64,000 bases of DNA. It comes from Mesorhizobium sp. B4-1-4 (GTDB lineage Bacteria > Pseudomonadota > Alphaproteobacteria > Rhizobiales > Rhizobiaceae). Of this stretch, positions 50,511 to 58,958 are shown piece after piece; the stretch's first letter is position 1; the number at the start of each line of letters is the position of its first letter. The DNA lies in assembly GCF_006439395.2 (NCBI RefSeq), contig NZ_CP083950.1, positions 2,604,001-2,668,000 on the forward strand, written 5' to 3'. The position numbers and the translations under genes are program-made. The notes beneath the pieces are model-generated. The model was not told the origin of the DNA, ran no database searches, and saw only the letters and a program-made list of their open reading frames with translations.

Positions 50511-50537
50511 ATATAGGTCAACTTAGCTGACCTATAT
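50511..50537 (-). promoter_or_regulatory. Perfect palindromic operator upstream of the aminotransferase operon
   Basis: ATATAGGTCA-acttagc-TGACCTATAT: two perfect 10-bp arms with a 7-base spacer. It ends 24 bases before the TTG start, right at the expected transcription start. The regulator is unknown; the symmetry suits a dimeric repressor or activator. Confidence 0.65.
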
Positions 50538-50714
50538 CCCTCTTGCCGGCAAATTGAATAGAGCCTGAAAGAATTCCCGCATACGCCAGCCGCTGACGAC
50601 CCGGGACGGACGACGCGCGAGAAGCCGGGCAGCGCCCAGCGGATCGTCGGCGAGCTTGGCGACAATGGCTGGCAGGTCGGAGGCTTGCGCCTTGCGGAAC
50701 TGGATGTCGGTCAT
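50532..50714 (-). pseudogene. N-terminal fragment of a GNAT acetyltransferase
   Basis: The first 30 residues, MTDIQFRKAQASDLPAIVAKLADDPLGAAR, are the conserved opening of a GNAT-family N-acetyltransferase. The next 30 (LLARRPSRVVSGWRM...) do not fit, and the frame stops inside the operator palindrome. The acetyl-CoA-binding half is absent. It was probably truncated by a deletion that placed the aminotransferase operon next to it. Confidence 0.6.
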
Positions 50715-50787
50715 GGTGGATGAGATACGGCCAGGGGGCGGCAACGGCAAGCGGAAGAGGTTGGAGATCAAGGGTAAAGGCTTGCGC

Positions 50788-50968
50788 TGCCCCTCATCCG
50801 CCTGCCGGCACCTTCTCCCCGTATAGTGACGGGGAGAAGGACGCTCTCGCCGCTGATTTCGCCAATTATCAACGCTGCGGAAAGGACGCCGGCGTCGCGG
50901 CCGGCGCCTTTCTCCCCGTCACTATACGGGGAGAAATGTCCGGCAGGACAATGAGGGGCGGCGCGACC
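50788..50968. repeat. Long inverted repeat (type A variant with TATAGTGACGG arms)
   Basis: The left arm GCCCCTCATCCGCCTGCCGGCACCTTCTCCCCGTATAGTGACGGGGAGAAGG and the right arm CTTTCTCCCCGTCACTATACGGGGAGAAATGTCCGGCAGGACAATGAGGGGC are inverse to each other, with about 70 bases between. Each arm is also a hairpin (CTCCCCGT...ACGGGGAG). It lies between a GNAT fragment and a secreted-protein gene and contains no gene. Confidence 0.8.
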
Positions 50969-50976
50969 TTTCAGAC

Positions 50977-51471
50977 TCAATCCGCATCATCGGCCGGCTT
51001 GGTCTTGCCGCACTGCGCCAGCACCTTGCCGATGGCCCCGCCCGAGCCCTTCAGCGGAAAGCTGTTCGCACCATACTTGTCCGCGCTCACGCTCACCTCG
51101 CCCTTCCCGCGCAACAGGTCGAGCAGCGGATCGGTCTTGGCCAGGTCCGCCACGAAATAATTGTACATGGCTTCAAGCTGCAGTGTCTTGGTCACCGTCT
51201 TGCCGTCGGCCTTGAAATCGAAGGCGCCGCTGATGCCGGGCTCCAGTTGCTGGCCGCCGGCGCCCAGATCATAGCTCAGCACCGGATTATCGAAGCAGGT
51301 CAGCATCAGGCGCGCATCGGCTTTCGGCCCGCCGCAGACCGAGGCGGTCAGCACGCTGCCGCCCTCGTCTTCCTCCATCTTCGCGTTCCAGCCGCTGCAC
51401 GATGCGGCAGCAGCCGGTTGCGCGGCCTGCAATACGGTCATGGCACAAACGAAGAAGTATCCCGCTTTCAT
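50977..51471 (-). CDS. Secreted protein of unknown function
   Basis: A 164-residue exported protein. Signal peptide MKAGYFFVCAMTVLQAAQPAAAAS, then a mature domain with four cysteines (CSGWN, SVCGGPKADARLMLTCFDN and a final AQCGKTKPADD) and a beta-rich pattern (SVLTASVCGG, LMLTCFD, TVTKTLQLEAMYNYFVADL). It could be a periplasmic binding or inhibitor-like protein; no family is recognised. It is divergent from the DUF922 protease gene, with which it may share a promoter. Confidence 0.6.
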   Translation of the reverse strand: MKAGYFFVCAMTVLQAAQPAAAASCSGWNAKMEEDEGGSVLTASVCGGPKADARLMLTCFDNPVLSYDLGAGGQQLEPGISGAFDFKADGKTVTKTLQLEAMYNYFVADLAKTDPLLDLLRGKGEVSVSADKYGANSFPLKGSGGAIGKVLAQCGKTKPADDAD

Positions 51472-51575
51472 GACTTCCCTCGCACATTGCAGCACCCGCC
51501 GGCAGCATATAGGAAAAGCAGTCCGGCGACATTGCCCTGTTCGGCAAAACATCCGGTCCCGATTTGGAGAGAGTG

Positions 51576-52178
51576 GTGCCGAGAAACCATGTTCATCTGC
51601 GTCTTTTGCCGGTCGCGCTGATGGCCTGGCCCCTGGCAGCCGCCGCGGCCGGCTGGAAGCCGGTCGAGACGGTGGAGACCTATGCCATATCGGGCCAGTC
51701 GGGGCTGGAGCTCTACCGGTCGATCGGCGAGAACGGGCCGAATGTTGGCATTGCCCGCGCCATCGCACACACCAATTTCAAGCTGACCTGGACCAGGGAC
51801 TATCAGGCGCGTGGCGGGGCCTGCGTGCTGGTGTCGGCCAAGCCGAAGCTGATCATCACCTACACCTTGCCCAGTCCCACCGCGCCGCTGCCGTCAGCCG
51901 TCCAGAAGAACTGGGAGGTTTTCCTCGCCGGCGTCAGCGCCCATGAGAAAGTGCATGGCGCGAGCATTGTCGACATGGTGCGCAAGATCGAGGCGGCGAC
52001 CGTCGGCCTCACGGTCCCGGATGATCCCCAATGCAGCAAAATCCGGACTGAAATGACCAAGCGCCTGTCCGAACTCTCGCAGGCGCAGCGGCAGTCCAGC
52101 CGCGATTTCGACCGCGTCGAACTCGGTCAGGGCGGCAATCTGCAGAAGCTCATTCTTGCCTTGGTCACTGGCGGCTGA
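51576..52178 (+). CDS. Secreted zinc protease-like protein, DUF922 family
   Basis: A 200-residue exported protein. After a signal segment (LLPVALMAWPLAAAAAG), the mature part has the DUF922 core with SAHEKVHG (HExxH zinc motif near residue 130) and upstream TNFKLTWTRDYQARGGACVLVSAKPKLIITYTLP. Members are predicted periplasmic metallopeptidases. The GTG at 51576 is chosen since GGAGA lies 5 bases before it; TTG 51564 and GTG 51573 are also open. Confidence 0.8.
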   Translation: MPRNHVHLRLLPVALMAWPLAAAAAGWKPVETVETYAISGQSGLELYRSIGENGPNVGIARAIAHTNFKLTWTRDYQARGGACVLVSAKPKLIITYTLPSPTAPLPSAVQKNWEVFLAGVSAHEKVHGASIVDMVRKIEAATVGLTVPDDPQCSKIRTEMTKRLSELSQAQRQSSRDFDRVELGQGGNLQKLILALVTGG

Positions 52179-52222
52179 GAGGGGCCTTCGCGACGCGATG
52201 GCCCCTTTTGCCTCGGCCGCCT

Positions 52223-53755
52223 TTACCGGTTCAGGTCAAGTGCCGCGCTCAGATCCCCCATCGGCGGCTCGCCATTCACGGCAAGCGCCTTGTCACGGGC
52301 GACGATGCCGGAGAGCACCGGCAAGTCGTAACGCGCCGTGATGAAGCGCAGGATCGACGTCGTGTCATACTGCGTGTGGTCGACCGTGCCCATTTTCGCA
52401 TAGGGCGAGATGATGAAGGCTGGGACGCGGTTGCCCGGGCCCCAGCGATCGGCCTTGGGCGGCGCGACATGATCCCAGAAGCCGCCATTCTCGTCATAGG
52501 TGATGACCACCAGCATGTGGCTCCATTGCGGGCTCTTCTCCAGATGCGAAACGAGATCGGCAAGGTGCTGGTCGCCGCTGGTGACATCGGTGTAGCCGCC
52601 ATGCTCGTTGAGGTTGCCCTGCGGCTTGTAGAAGGCGACAGCCGGAAGCTTGCCCTCGTCGATCACCTTGATGAACTCGGAGCCCCCCATGCCACCATCC
52701 TTGAGGTGTTCGGTCCGCGCAGCGGTGCCGGGCGCGTAGGCCGTGAAATAGTTGAACGGCTGATGGTGGAACTGGAAATTCGGCACCGGCGTCGCGTTCT
52801 TGCCGTCGAGCGTGGCCTGCCAGGCACCGGCATACCAGGCCCAGTCGATGCCTTTCAGCGACAGGAGGTCGCCGATGGTGATGTCGTGCTGCGGCGGCAG
52901 CGTGCTCGGCTGCGCCGGGTCGGCAAGCGCCTTGTCGCCGCCTTCGACCGGCTTATTGGCACTCGGCTGATAGGGCGGCTGCATGGTGTTGACGGCGTAG
53001 AAATCGGGCGTGATGGCGCCGTCATTGACGAATTTCGGCGCCCCGCCCAATGCCGAGGCCGGCGAATTGTCGGCTACCTTCAGCGTCTTGCCGTCGGCCT
53101 CGACGGCCGCGATCTGCCCCTTCGCCGGGCTGGTGTCGGCATGCGGATAGAACGGCGCGCAGGCGCAGGCGAGTTGGAAGTGGTTGAGGAAGGAGCCGCC
53201 GAACGCGCCCTGGAAGAAATTGTCGGCCAGCACATATTTTTTCGCCACCGACCACATCGGCAGGCTGGAGCCATCATAATGGCCCATCACCAGGCCGCCG
53301 GAATCAGCCCAGGCGGCGAACTTGTCGTTCTTTCCGCCATCGATCTGCATCTGCTCCTGATAAAAGCGGTGCCAGAGGTCGCGGGTGACGACCGCCATAT
53401 TCTCGTTGAAACCCTTGGGGTCGTCGATCGAGAAGACGGCATTCGCGAGATGCGCGGTCTGGGCCTCCGTCATCGCCGGCGTCACGCCCTTGCCGGTCAG
53501 CCCGCCCCAGGCCGGCGGCAGTTCCGCAAGCGGCTTGCCGTCACGGTCGAGCTGGCGCGCCTGGTCGGCCGAAACATTGGCGAGCCCGTCGGCGCCGGGG
53601 AAGCCGCCATAAAGATTATCGAAGCTGCGGTTCTCGGCATAAATGACGACGACTGTGTCGATCTTGTCGTAGCCGGGAGGGGCGGCGTGGGCAGCGCCAG
53701 CGAACGATGCCAGCGCCGTGGAGGCGAGGCAGAGAGAAAGGAAGGATCGGGTCAT
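52223..53755 (-). CDS. Secreted phosphoesterase, acid phosphatase AcpA/phospholipase C family
   Basis: A 510-residue exported enzyme. The signal peptide ends at AGAAHAAPP. The N-terminal VVVIYAENRSFDNLYGGFPGADGL is the metal-binding motif of the AcpA/PLC phosphoesterase family; later WADSGGLVMGHYDGSSLPMW, ADNFFQGAFGGSFLNHFQLA, NEHGGYTDVTSGDQHLADL and TYDENGGFWDHVAPP supply further ligands. It hydrolyses phosphomonoesters or phospholipids in the periplasm or outside. No twin-arginine motif is obvious in the leader. Confidence 0.9.
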   Translation of the reverse strand: MTRSFLSLCLASTALASFAGAAHAAPPGYDKIDTVVVIYAENRSFDNLYGGFPGADGLANVSADQARQLDRDGKPLAELPPAWGGLTGKGVTPAMTEAQTAHLANAVFSIDDPKGFNENMAVVTRDLWHRFYQEQMQIDGGKNDKFAAWADSGGLVMGHYDGSSLPMWSVAKKYVLADNFFQGAFGGSFLNHFQLACACAPFYPHADTSPAKGQIAAVEADGKTLKVADNSPASALGGAPKFVNDGAITPDFYAVNTMQPPYQPSANKPVEGGDKALADPAQPSTLPPQHDITIGDLLSLKGIDWAWYAGAWQATLDGKNATPVPNFQFHHQPFNYFTAYAPGTAARTEHLKDGGMGGSEFIKVIDEGKLPAVAFYKPQGNLNEHGGYTDVTSGDQHLADLVSHLEKSPQWSHMLVVITYDENGGFWDHVAPPKADRWGPGNRVPAFIISPYAKMGTVDHTQYDTTSILRFITARYDLPVLSGIVARDKALAVNGEPPMGDLSAALDLNR

Positions 53756-53867
53756 GGGGAAGATGCCTCGTGGCTGGGGATGGCTGGAGGAACTGTTCGA
53801 CGCTAGGGCCGGCGCTTGTCAGCTTTGTGACAGGACAAGGATGACGCAAGGAGGCACGAAGAAAGCT

Positions 53868-54527
53868 GGCGGGACAGCGCCCCCTCTATTCTGCCGAACA
53901 TCTTCCCGCATGGGGCACGGCAATCGCATATGGAAAGCCGAGGCTTTCGCCCTACGAATACCCCCACCCCTAACTTGCCGGGGCGAGCCACGGGTCTCGC
54001 CCGTCCTTCGGACCCCCACAAGGGGGAGGGAGACTTCCGTTGACGCCGATCCTGGCAAAATTGAGCATGGTTTTCGATCCCAAGGCGTAAGTAAAGGTGC
54101 GCGCGGCAGCATTCCCTCCCCCTTGTGGGGAGGGTTAGGGTGGGGGTCCCTCTTCGCAAGACTCCATACGCGATAGCCGTGCCACAAGGGAGAGGGAGAC
54201 TCTGTGGGCGCTGATCTCGGCAGATTGCCGAAGCTCGGCACTAAAATAGGATCAAAGGGCGCGCGGCAGCATTCCCTCCCTTTTGTGGGGGTCCGTAGGA
54301 CGGGCGAGACCCGTGGCTCGCCCCGGCAAGTTAGGATGGGGTCCTTCTGCGTAAGAATCCTTCTGCGCTCGCCCTGCCCACAAGGGGTGACAGCCGCCTC
54401 TGCCAATCACCAAAGTTTGAAGGGAGCTGCCGCTAAACCTACCGATCTCCCCCCTTGCGGCCTCTTGCGGGGGGCAGGGTAATCGCATGTGGATTCTTGC
54501 GAAGAGGGACCCCCACCCTAACCCTCC
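53868..54527. repeat. Cluster of palindromic repeats
   Basis: No gene is supported here. Blocks include a type A arm (GGCGGGACAGCGCCCCCTCT), several CCCTCCCCCTTGTGGGGAGGG units, and two 60-65-bp inverted copies of GACGGGCGAGACCCGTGGCTCGCCCCGGCAAGTTAG (53965-54030 and 54273-54335). The last block is interrupted at 54527 by the IS481-family element and resumes at 55890. Confidence 0.75.
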
Positions 54528-55889
54528 TGTTTGTGCCGGAGACAAGGTGGACAGGTGTTCGGGGACATCGTGGACACATTTTTTCATCATGATGAGACGG
54601 GTTGTTTTTGTTGTTGTTTGGGGTGTGGACCCTGTGGGCAAGGCTTAGCGTTGTCCACAAGTCCACAGGCCTCCCTGTCGGTGGAGCGCAGGTCAAGGGT
54701 GGCAATCCGATGCGAGCAGTAGTGCACGCTGAAGAGGCCATCCTGGTCAGTGGAGCGAAGTGCCACCAGCTCGCCGCGGAAGGCCTTGCCGATCCGCCAA
54801 GGTCGGTTCCTGAAGCTGATGAAGCCATCGCTGTCGACCTTGCGGACCTTGTCACCTGGTCCGTATTCGATCGCGGGCAACACCTCAGGGAAGCAGCGTG
54901 GGCTCGGCCGGTACCGCTCGGCCGGCGTCGCCATGTCGAGTGCCTCGTGCGGCCGTTCGTGGTTATAACGCGGACGCCATTGGTCGAAGGCCCGCTGACA
55001 ATCGGCGAGATCGCCGAAGCTTCGCCCGCTGATCACTTCGGCTTTCAGCGTGCGATGGAAGCGCTCTTCCTTGCCTTGCGTCTGGGGGTGGCGCGGTCGA
55101 CCGTGCAGGACGCGGATGCCAAGCCGCAACAACCAAACGCTGAACACGGTGTAGGGCTCGCCGCCGGGATCGCTCCACGGCGGGCCGCCATCCATCAGCA
55201 TCGCCAGCGGCAAACCATAGTGGCGAAAGGCAATCTCCAGCTCCCCGCGCACCGTTCGGCCCTGCTCATTGCCGCAGGCAGAAAGCACCAGGTTGAAGCG
55301 CGAATGGTCGTCGAGCGTGGTGAGCGGATGGCAGCGGCCGCTATGGATGGCAAAGTGACCCTTGAAGTCCATTTGCCACAGCTCGTTGGGGGTCTCCCGC
55401 TCGAAGCGCTGCCATGGTCCCGGATGTTGCGCCGCTCCAGCCTCCGTCAGCCGCTCGTGACGGCGCAGGATCGCGGTGATCGTGCTTGCCGCCGGGATTT
55501 CGAGCTCACTATCCTTCTCCAGCGCCCCCTTGATCTTGCGGCCGCCCCAGACGTTGTTGCTCTTGTCGCGTACCTCCAACACCTTCGCCTCAACCTGCCA
55601 AGCGGTGCGCTGCGGACTCGAGTGCGGGCGGCGCGATCGCTCGGTCAGCCCGGCCAGCCCTTCCGCCTGATACCGCTCGATCCATTTGTAGCCGGTCGTC
55701 GGACTGATCCCGAACCGTCGACAAAGCTCTCGAACGTTCGCCCCCTCATTCAAGGCAAACATCACGAACTCTCGCTTCTGAGCCATCGCGGACACCTCGC
55801 AAAACGGCATTCCGTCCCTCCCGATTCGATGCTCGGGAAGTGTCCACGATGTCTCCGAACGCCTGTCCACCATCTCCCCGGTCTCTACA
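54528..55889. mobile_element. IS481-family insertion sequence (1362 bp) with 6-bp target duplication
   Basis: Both ends begin with TGT: left TGTTTGTGCCGGAGACAAGG, right (reverse) TGTAGAGACCGGGGAGATGG, then both continue GTGGACAGGyGTTCGGrGACATCGTGGACAC, giving imperfect inverted repeats of about 55 bp. The flanks CCCTCC (54522-54527 and 55890-55895) are a direct duplication of a repeat that reads TAACCCTCCCCACAAG when intact. One transposase gene lies inside. Confidence 0.88.
54587..55810 (-). CDS. IS481-family transposase
   Basis: A 407-residue DDE transposase. An N-terminal helix-turn-helix (FALNEGANVRELCRRFGISPTTGYKWIERYQAEG) is followed by the integrase core: first Asp in NELWQMDFKGHF, second in MLMDGGPPWSD and Glu in HPQTQGKEERFHRTLKAE. 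YNHERPHEALDMATPAERY is the family's usual C-terminal block. The start MPFCEVSAMAQK is preferred over an upstream frame that runs into the inverted repeat. It is intact, so possibly active. Confidence 0.93.
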   Translation of the reverse strand: MPFCEVSAMAQKREFVMFALNEGANVRELCRRFGISPTTGYKWIERYQAEGLAGLTERSRRPHSSPQRTAWQVEAKVLEVRDKSNNVWGGRKIKGALEKDSELEIPAASTITAILRRHERLTEAGAAQHPGPWQRFERETPNELWQMDFKGHFAIHSGRCHPLTTLDDHSRFNLVLSACGNEQGRTVRGELEIAFRHYGLPLAMLMDGGPPWSDPGGEPYTVFSVWLLRLGIRVLHGRPRHPQTQGKEERFHRTLKAEVISGRSFGDLADCQRAFDQWRPRYNHERPHEALDMATPAERYRPSPRCFPEVLPAIEYGPGDKVRKVDSDGFISFRNRPWRIGKAFRGELVALRSTDQDGLFSVHYCSHRIATLDLRSTDREACGLVDNAKPCPQGPHPKQQQKQPVSS

Positions 55890-56105
55890 CCCTCCCCACA
55901 AGGGGGAGGGAACGCTGCCGCGCGCCTAGTTGATCATATTCAGCGCCGAACTTGGGAAATTGTCGAGATCGGCGTTTACGAGATTCCCCTCCCCCTTGTG
56001 GGGAGGGGTTAGGGGCGGGGGTATTCGTAGGGCGACGCCATATGCGATTGCCCTGCTTGCGGGGGGGAGATGTCCGGCAGGACAGAGGGGAAGGAACGCT
56101 GCCGA
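55890..56105. repeat. Continuation of the repeat cluster after the IS
   Basis: CCCTCCCCACAAGGGGGAGGG, then CCCTCCCCCTTGTGGGGAGGGGTTAGG and a type A arm CGGGGGGGAGATGTCCGGCAGGACAGAGGGG. No gene is supported up to the peroxidase start at 56191. Confidence 0.75.
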
Positions 56106-56190
56106 TCTGGACAAAGCGGTCGGGACGCACGGTCATCAAGCCGTAGCAATGCCGATCCCAGATTGACGGACCAGAAACGGACCAGCCGAG

Positions 56191-57447
56191 ATGCCAGTCG
56201 CACAATGGAAGAACCGCGCCGTCGCCGCTTCGCTATTGGCCATCGCCGCGATCTTCTCTGCAACCATCGTCCGCGCGGGCGCCGGCAGCGTTCATCCCGG
56301 GCCGCTATCATGCGCGCAAGCCTTCGCGCGGGCCGAGGCCCTGACCGCGCTCGGTCGCAAAATGTTCTTCGAACCCTCGCTGTCGGCATCGGGCAAGCAG
56401 GCCTGTTCGTCATGCCATGACCCGCGCCACGCCTTCGGCCCGGCTTCGGCCGCGCCGGTCGAGATGGGCGGGCTGAACCTGGACCGGCCGGGCGTCCGCG
56501 CGGTCCCCTCGCTGCGCTATCTGCAGGCGGCGCCCGCCTTCACCGAGCATTTCCACGATTCCGAGGATGAGGGCGACGAGAGCGTCGACAATGGCCCGAC
56601 CGGCGGCCTGACCTGGGACGGCCGCGCCGACCACGGCAAGGACCAGGCGAAGATCCCCCTGCTCTCGCCTTTCGAGATGGCCAACAAGGATGAAGCCGCC
56701 GTCGCCGCGGTCTTGCGCAAGGCCGCCTATGCCGACGAACTCAAGGCGGCCTTCGGCGACGACGTGTTCGACCGCCCGGACGATGCTTTCGGCGCCGCCG
56801 TCGAGGCGCTCGGCACTTTCGAGCAGAGTGCCGCCGACTTCTATCCCTATTCCAGCCGCTACGACGCCTTCCTCGCCGGCAAGGCAACACTCTCCGCCCG
56901 GGAATTGCGCGGCCGCGCGCTGTTCGAGGACGAAGCCAAGGGCAATTGCGCCAGCTGTCATCTCAGCGAGCCCGCCAATGACGGCGAGCCGCCGCAATTC
57001 ACCGATTTCGGCCTGATCGCCATCGCCGTGCCGCGCAATCCGGCCATTCCGGCCAATGCCGATCCCGCCTACGCCGATCTTGGCCTGTGCGGCCCGCTAC
57101 GCACCGATTTCAAGGGCCGCACCGAATATTGCGGCCTGTTCGAGACGCCGACGCTGCGCAACGTCGCACTGCGGAAGAGCTTCTTCCACAATGGCCGCTT
57201 CCACACGCTGCGCGACGCGGTGGCCTTCTACGCCAGCCGCGACACCGATCCGGGCCACTGGTATCCGAGCAACGCCGACGGCACTGTCAACAAATATGAC
57301 GATCTGCCAAAGGCTTATTGGCCAAACCTCAACCGGGAGCCGCCCTTCAACGGCAAAAAGCCTGGCGGCAAGCCGGCGCTGACCGATGCCGAGATCGACG
57401 ATATCGTCGCCTTTCTCGGCACGCTGACCGACGCGGACCAGCGGTGA
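56191..57447 (+). CDS. Dihaem cytochrome c peroxidase/MauG family protein
   Basis: A 418-residue periplasmic dihaem protein. Signal segment AASLLAIAAIFSATIVRAGA; first haem motif CSSCH near residue 72 (SGKQACSSCHDPRHAFG), second CASCH near 252 (KGNCASCHLSEPAN). TPTLRNVALRKSFFHNGRF near 325 is the typical CCP/MauG block. Members either reduce peroxide or, MauG-like, oxidise protein residues. TLRDAVAFYASRDTDPGHWY contains tyrosine/tryptophan typical of the second group. No amine dehydrogenase gene is near. Confidence 0.9.
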   Translation: MPVAQWKNRAVAASLLAIAAIFSATIVRAGAGSVHPGPLSCAQAFARAEALTALGRKMFFEPSLSASGKQACSSCHDPRHAFGPASAAPVEMGGLNLDRPGVRAVPSLRYLQAAPAFTEHFHDSEDEGDESVDNGPTGGLTWDGRADHGKDQAKIPLLSPFEMANKDEAAVAAVLRKAAYADELKAAFGDDVFDRPDDAFGAAVEALGTFEQSAADFYPYSSRYDAFLAGKATLSARELRGRALFEDEAKGNCASCHLSEPANDGEPPQFTDFGLIAIAVPRNPAIPANADPAYADLGLCGPLRTDFKGRTEYCGLFETPTLRNVALRKSFFHNGRFHTLRDAVAFYASRDTDPGHWYPSNADGTVNKYDDLPKAYWPNLNREPPFNGKKPGGKPALTDAEIDDIVAFLGTLTDADQR

Positions 57448-57484
57448 CGCCCTTGCCTTCTCTCCTTGAGGGAGAGGGGGATCC

Positions 57485-57528
57485 CTACTGCCCTACTGCC
57501 CTACTGCCCTACTGCCCTACTGCCCTAC
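57485..57528. repeat. Short tandem repeat, 8-bp unit CTACTGCC x5.5
   Basis: Five perfect copies of CTACTGCC plus CTAC, in the gap between the convergent peroxidase and dehydrogenase genes. The unit is not a multiple of three and lies outside both reading frames. It may vary in copy number between strains. Confidence 0.9.
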
Positions 57529-57529
57529 C

Positions 57530-58234
57530 TCACAGCGCCCTAATAACACCCCCATCCACGCGAATGTTCTGGCCGGTGATGTAGCCGGCGCCTTCCGATG
57601 CCAGGAAGGCGATGGTCGCTGCAATCTCCTCCGACGTGCCGTAGCGCTGCATCGGCACGCTGTCGCGGCGCTCCTCTGTGGTCGGCAGGCTGTCGATCCA
57701 GCCGGGCAGCACATTGTTCATGCGCACATTGTCTGCCGCATAGGTGTTGGCGAAGATCTTGGTGTAGGCGGCAAGGCCGGCGCGGAACACGGCCGACGTC
57801 GGGAACATCGCGTTCGGCTCGGCGACCCAGGCCGTCGAGATGTTGATGATGGCGCCGCCCTTCTGCTTGACCATCTGCGGCGCCACGATGCGCACCGGCC
57901 TGATGACGTTGAGCAGATAGACATCCATGCCGGTGTGCCATTGCTCGTCGGTGATGTCCAGGATCGGCGCGCGTGGCCCGTGGCCGCCGCTGTTGACCAG
58001 CACGTCGATGCGGCCATAGCGCTCCAATGTCAGGTCCGCGAGGCGCTGCAGGTCGTCGTTCGACTGGTTGGAGCCGGTGACGCCGAGCCCGCCCAACTCC
58101 ATGGCCAGCGCCTCGCCCTTGCCCGACGATGACAGGATGGCGACCTTGAACCCGTCGGCCGCCAGCCGCTTGGCCGCCGCCGCCCCCATGCCGCTGCCGC
58201 CGGCCACGATGACAGCTGTTTTTTCTGAACTCAT
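57530..58234 (-). CDS. Short-chain dehydrogenase/reductase with non-canonical active site
   Basis: A 234-residue SDR. The cofactor turn is VAGGSGMGAAAAKRL (residues 10-24); the NNAG equivalent reads NSGGHGP (81-87); the serine is kept in INISTAWVAE. At the YxxxK position the sequence is FPTSAVFRAGLAAYTK, so Ser147 and Arg151 replace Tyr and Lys. GWIDSLPT and the C-terminal NIRVDGGVIRAL fit the fold. It may be catalytically altered or use another acid. Substrate unknown. Confidence 0.85.
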   Translation of the reverse strand: MSSEKTAVIVAGGSGMGAAAAKRLAADGFKVAILSSSGKGEALAMELGGLGVTGSNQSNDDLQRLADLTLERYGRIDVLVNSGGHGPRAPILDITDEQWHTGMDVYLLNVIRPVRIVAPQMVKQKGGAIINISTAWVAEPNAMFPTSAVFRAGLAAYTKIFANTYAADNVRMNNVLPGWIDSLPTTEERRDSVPMQRYGTSEEIAATIAFLASEGAGYITGQNIRVDGGVIRAL

Positions 58235-58501
58235 TGGGTTTTCCTCTCGGGTTGGCCGGCAACGGAACTGCCGCCTCGGCGTCGATATAGCCGGTTTTAC
58301 CGGCCAGTTCGAACCGGAAAGACTGAATTCAGCCTGCAGAAAAACTCAACGCAATCCGGCGCCACCGGCCAGCCCTGAGCGAGCTGGGCAGCAACAGCCT
58401 TTATTGCTGATGTCCGAGGCCGCCCTATCTTTGCCCTCGCCGATTCCCGAACTCATCCGGCCAGGCGCCAATCGTTGCCCCAGCTTGCGGAGGACTATCC
58501 G

Positions 58502-58885
58502 ATGAATGAAGACGAGAAAGCCATCAGGCAGGTGGTCGACACCTGGATGAGTGCCAGCAAGAGCGGTGACATAACGACCGTTCTCTCGCTCATGACCGAT
58601 GACGTGGTCTTCATGGTTCCCGGCCGGGAGCCGTTCGGCAAGGCGGCCTTCGCCAAGGCCTCGCAAGGCATGGCCGACGCGAAGATAGACGGAACGAGCG
58701 AAATCGTGGAACTGCAATTGCTTGGGGACTGGGCCTTTATCCGCAACCGCATTGAAATGAGCGTCACCTCGCCGGATGGCAGCGTCCATCGTTCGGGATA
58801 TACGCTGACGCTGCTGCGCAAGGAGAAGGACGGCCAATGGCGCGTCGCGCGCGATGCGAACCTTCTTGCGACGAAAAAGGAATAG
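58502..58885 (+). CDS. SnoaL-like/DUF4440 family protein
   Basis: A 127-residue NTF2-fold protein: MNEDEKAIRQVVDTWMSASKSGDITTVLSLMTDDVVFMVPGREPFGKAAF...SEIVELQLLGDWAFIRNRIEMSVTSPDGSVHRSGYTLTLLRKEKDGQWRVARDANLL. This is the SgcJ/EcaC-type steroid-isomerase-like pattern. Such small proteins bind or isomerise small molecules; no substrate can be named. It is a single gene between two convergent or divergent neighbours. Confidence 0.82.
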   Translation: MNEDEKAIRQVVDTWMSASKSGDITTVLSLMTDDVVFMVPGREPFGKAAFAKASQGMADAKIDGTSEIVELQLLGDWAFIRNRIEMSVTSPDGSVHRSGYTLTLLRKEKDGQWRVARDANLLATKKE

Positions 58886-58958
58886 CCAGCATCGACAGGC
58901 ACGTATCCGGCATCGATAGCCGGATCACCTCCGATGACATGTCAGCGCTGCTGAGATG

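Noticed and set aside
53868-54527. Regularly spaced repeats as a CRISPR array
   Set aside because: The repeats are inverted and of unequal type and spacing, there are no unique uniform spacers and no cas genes.
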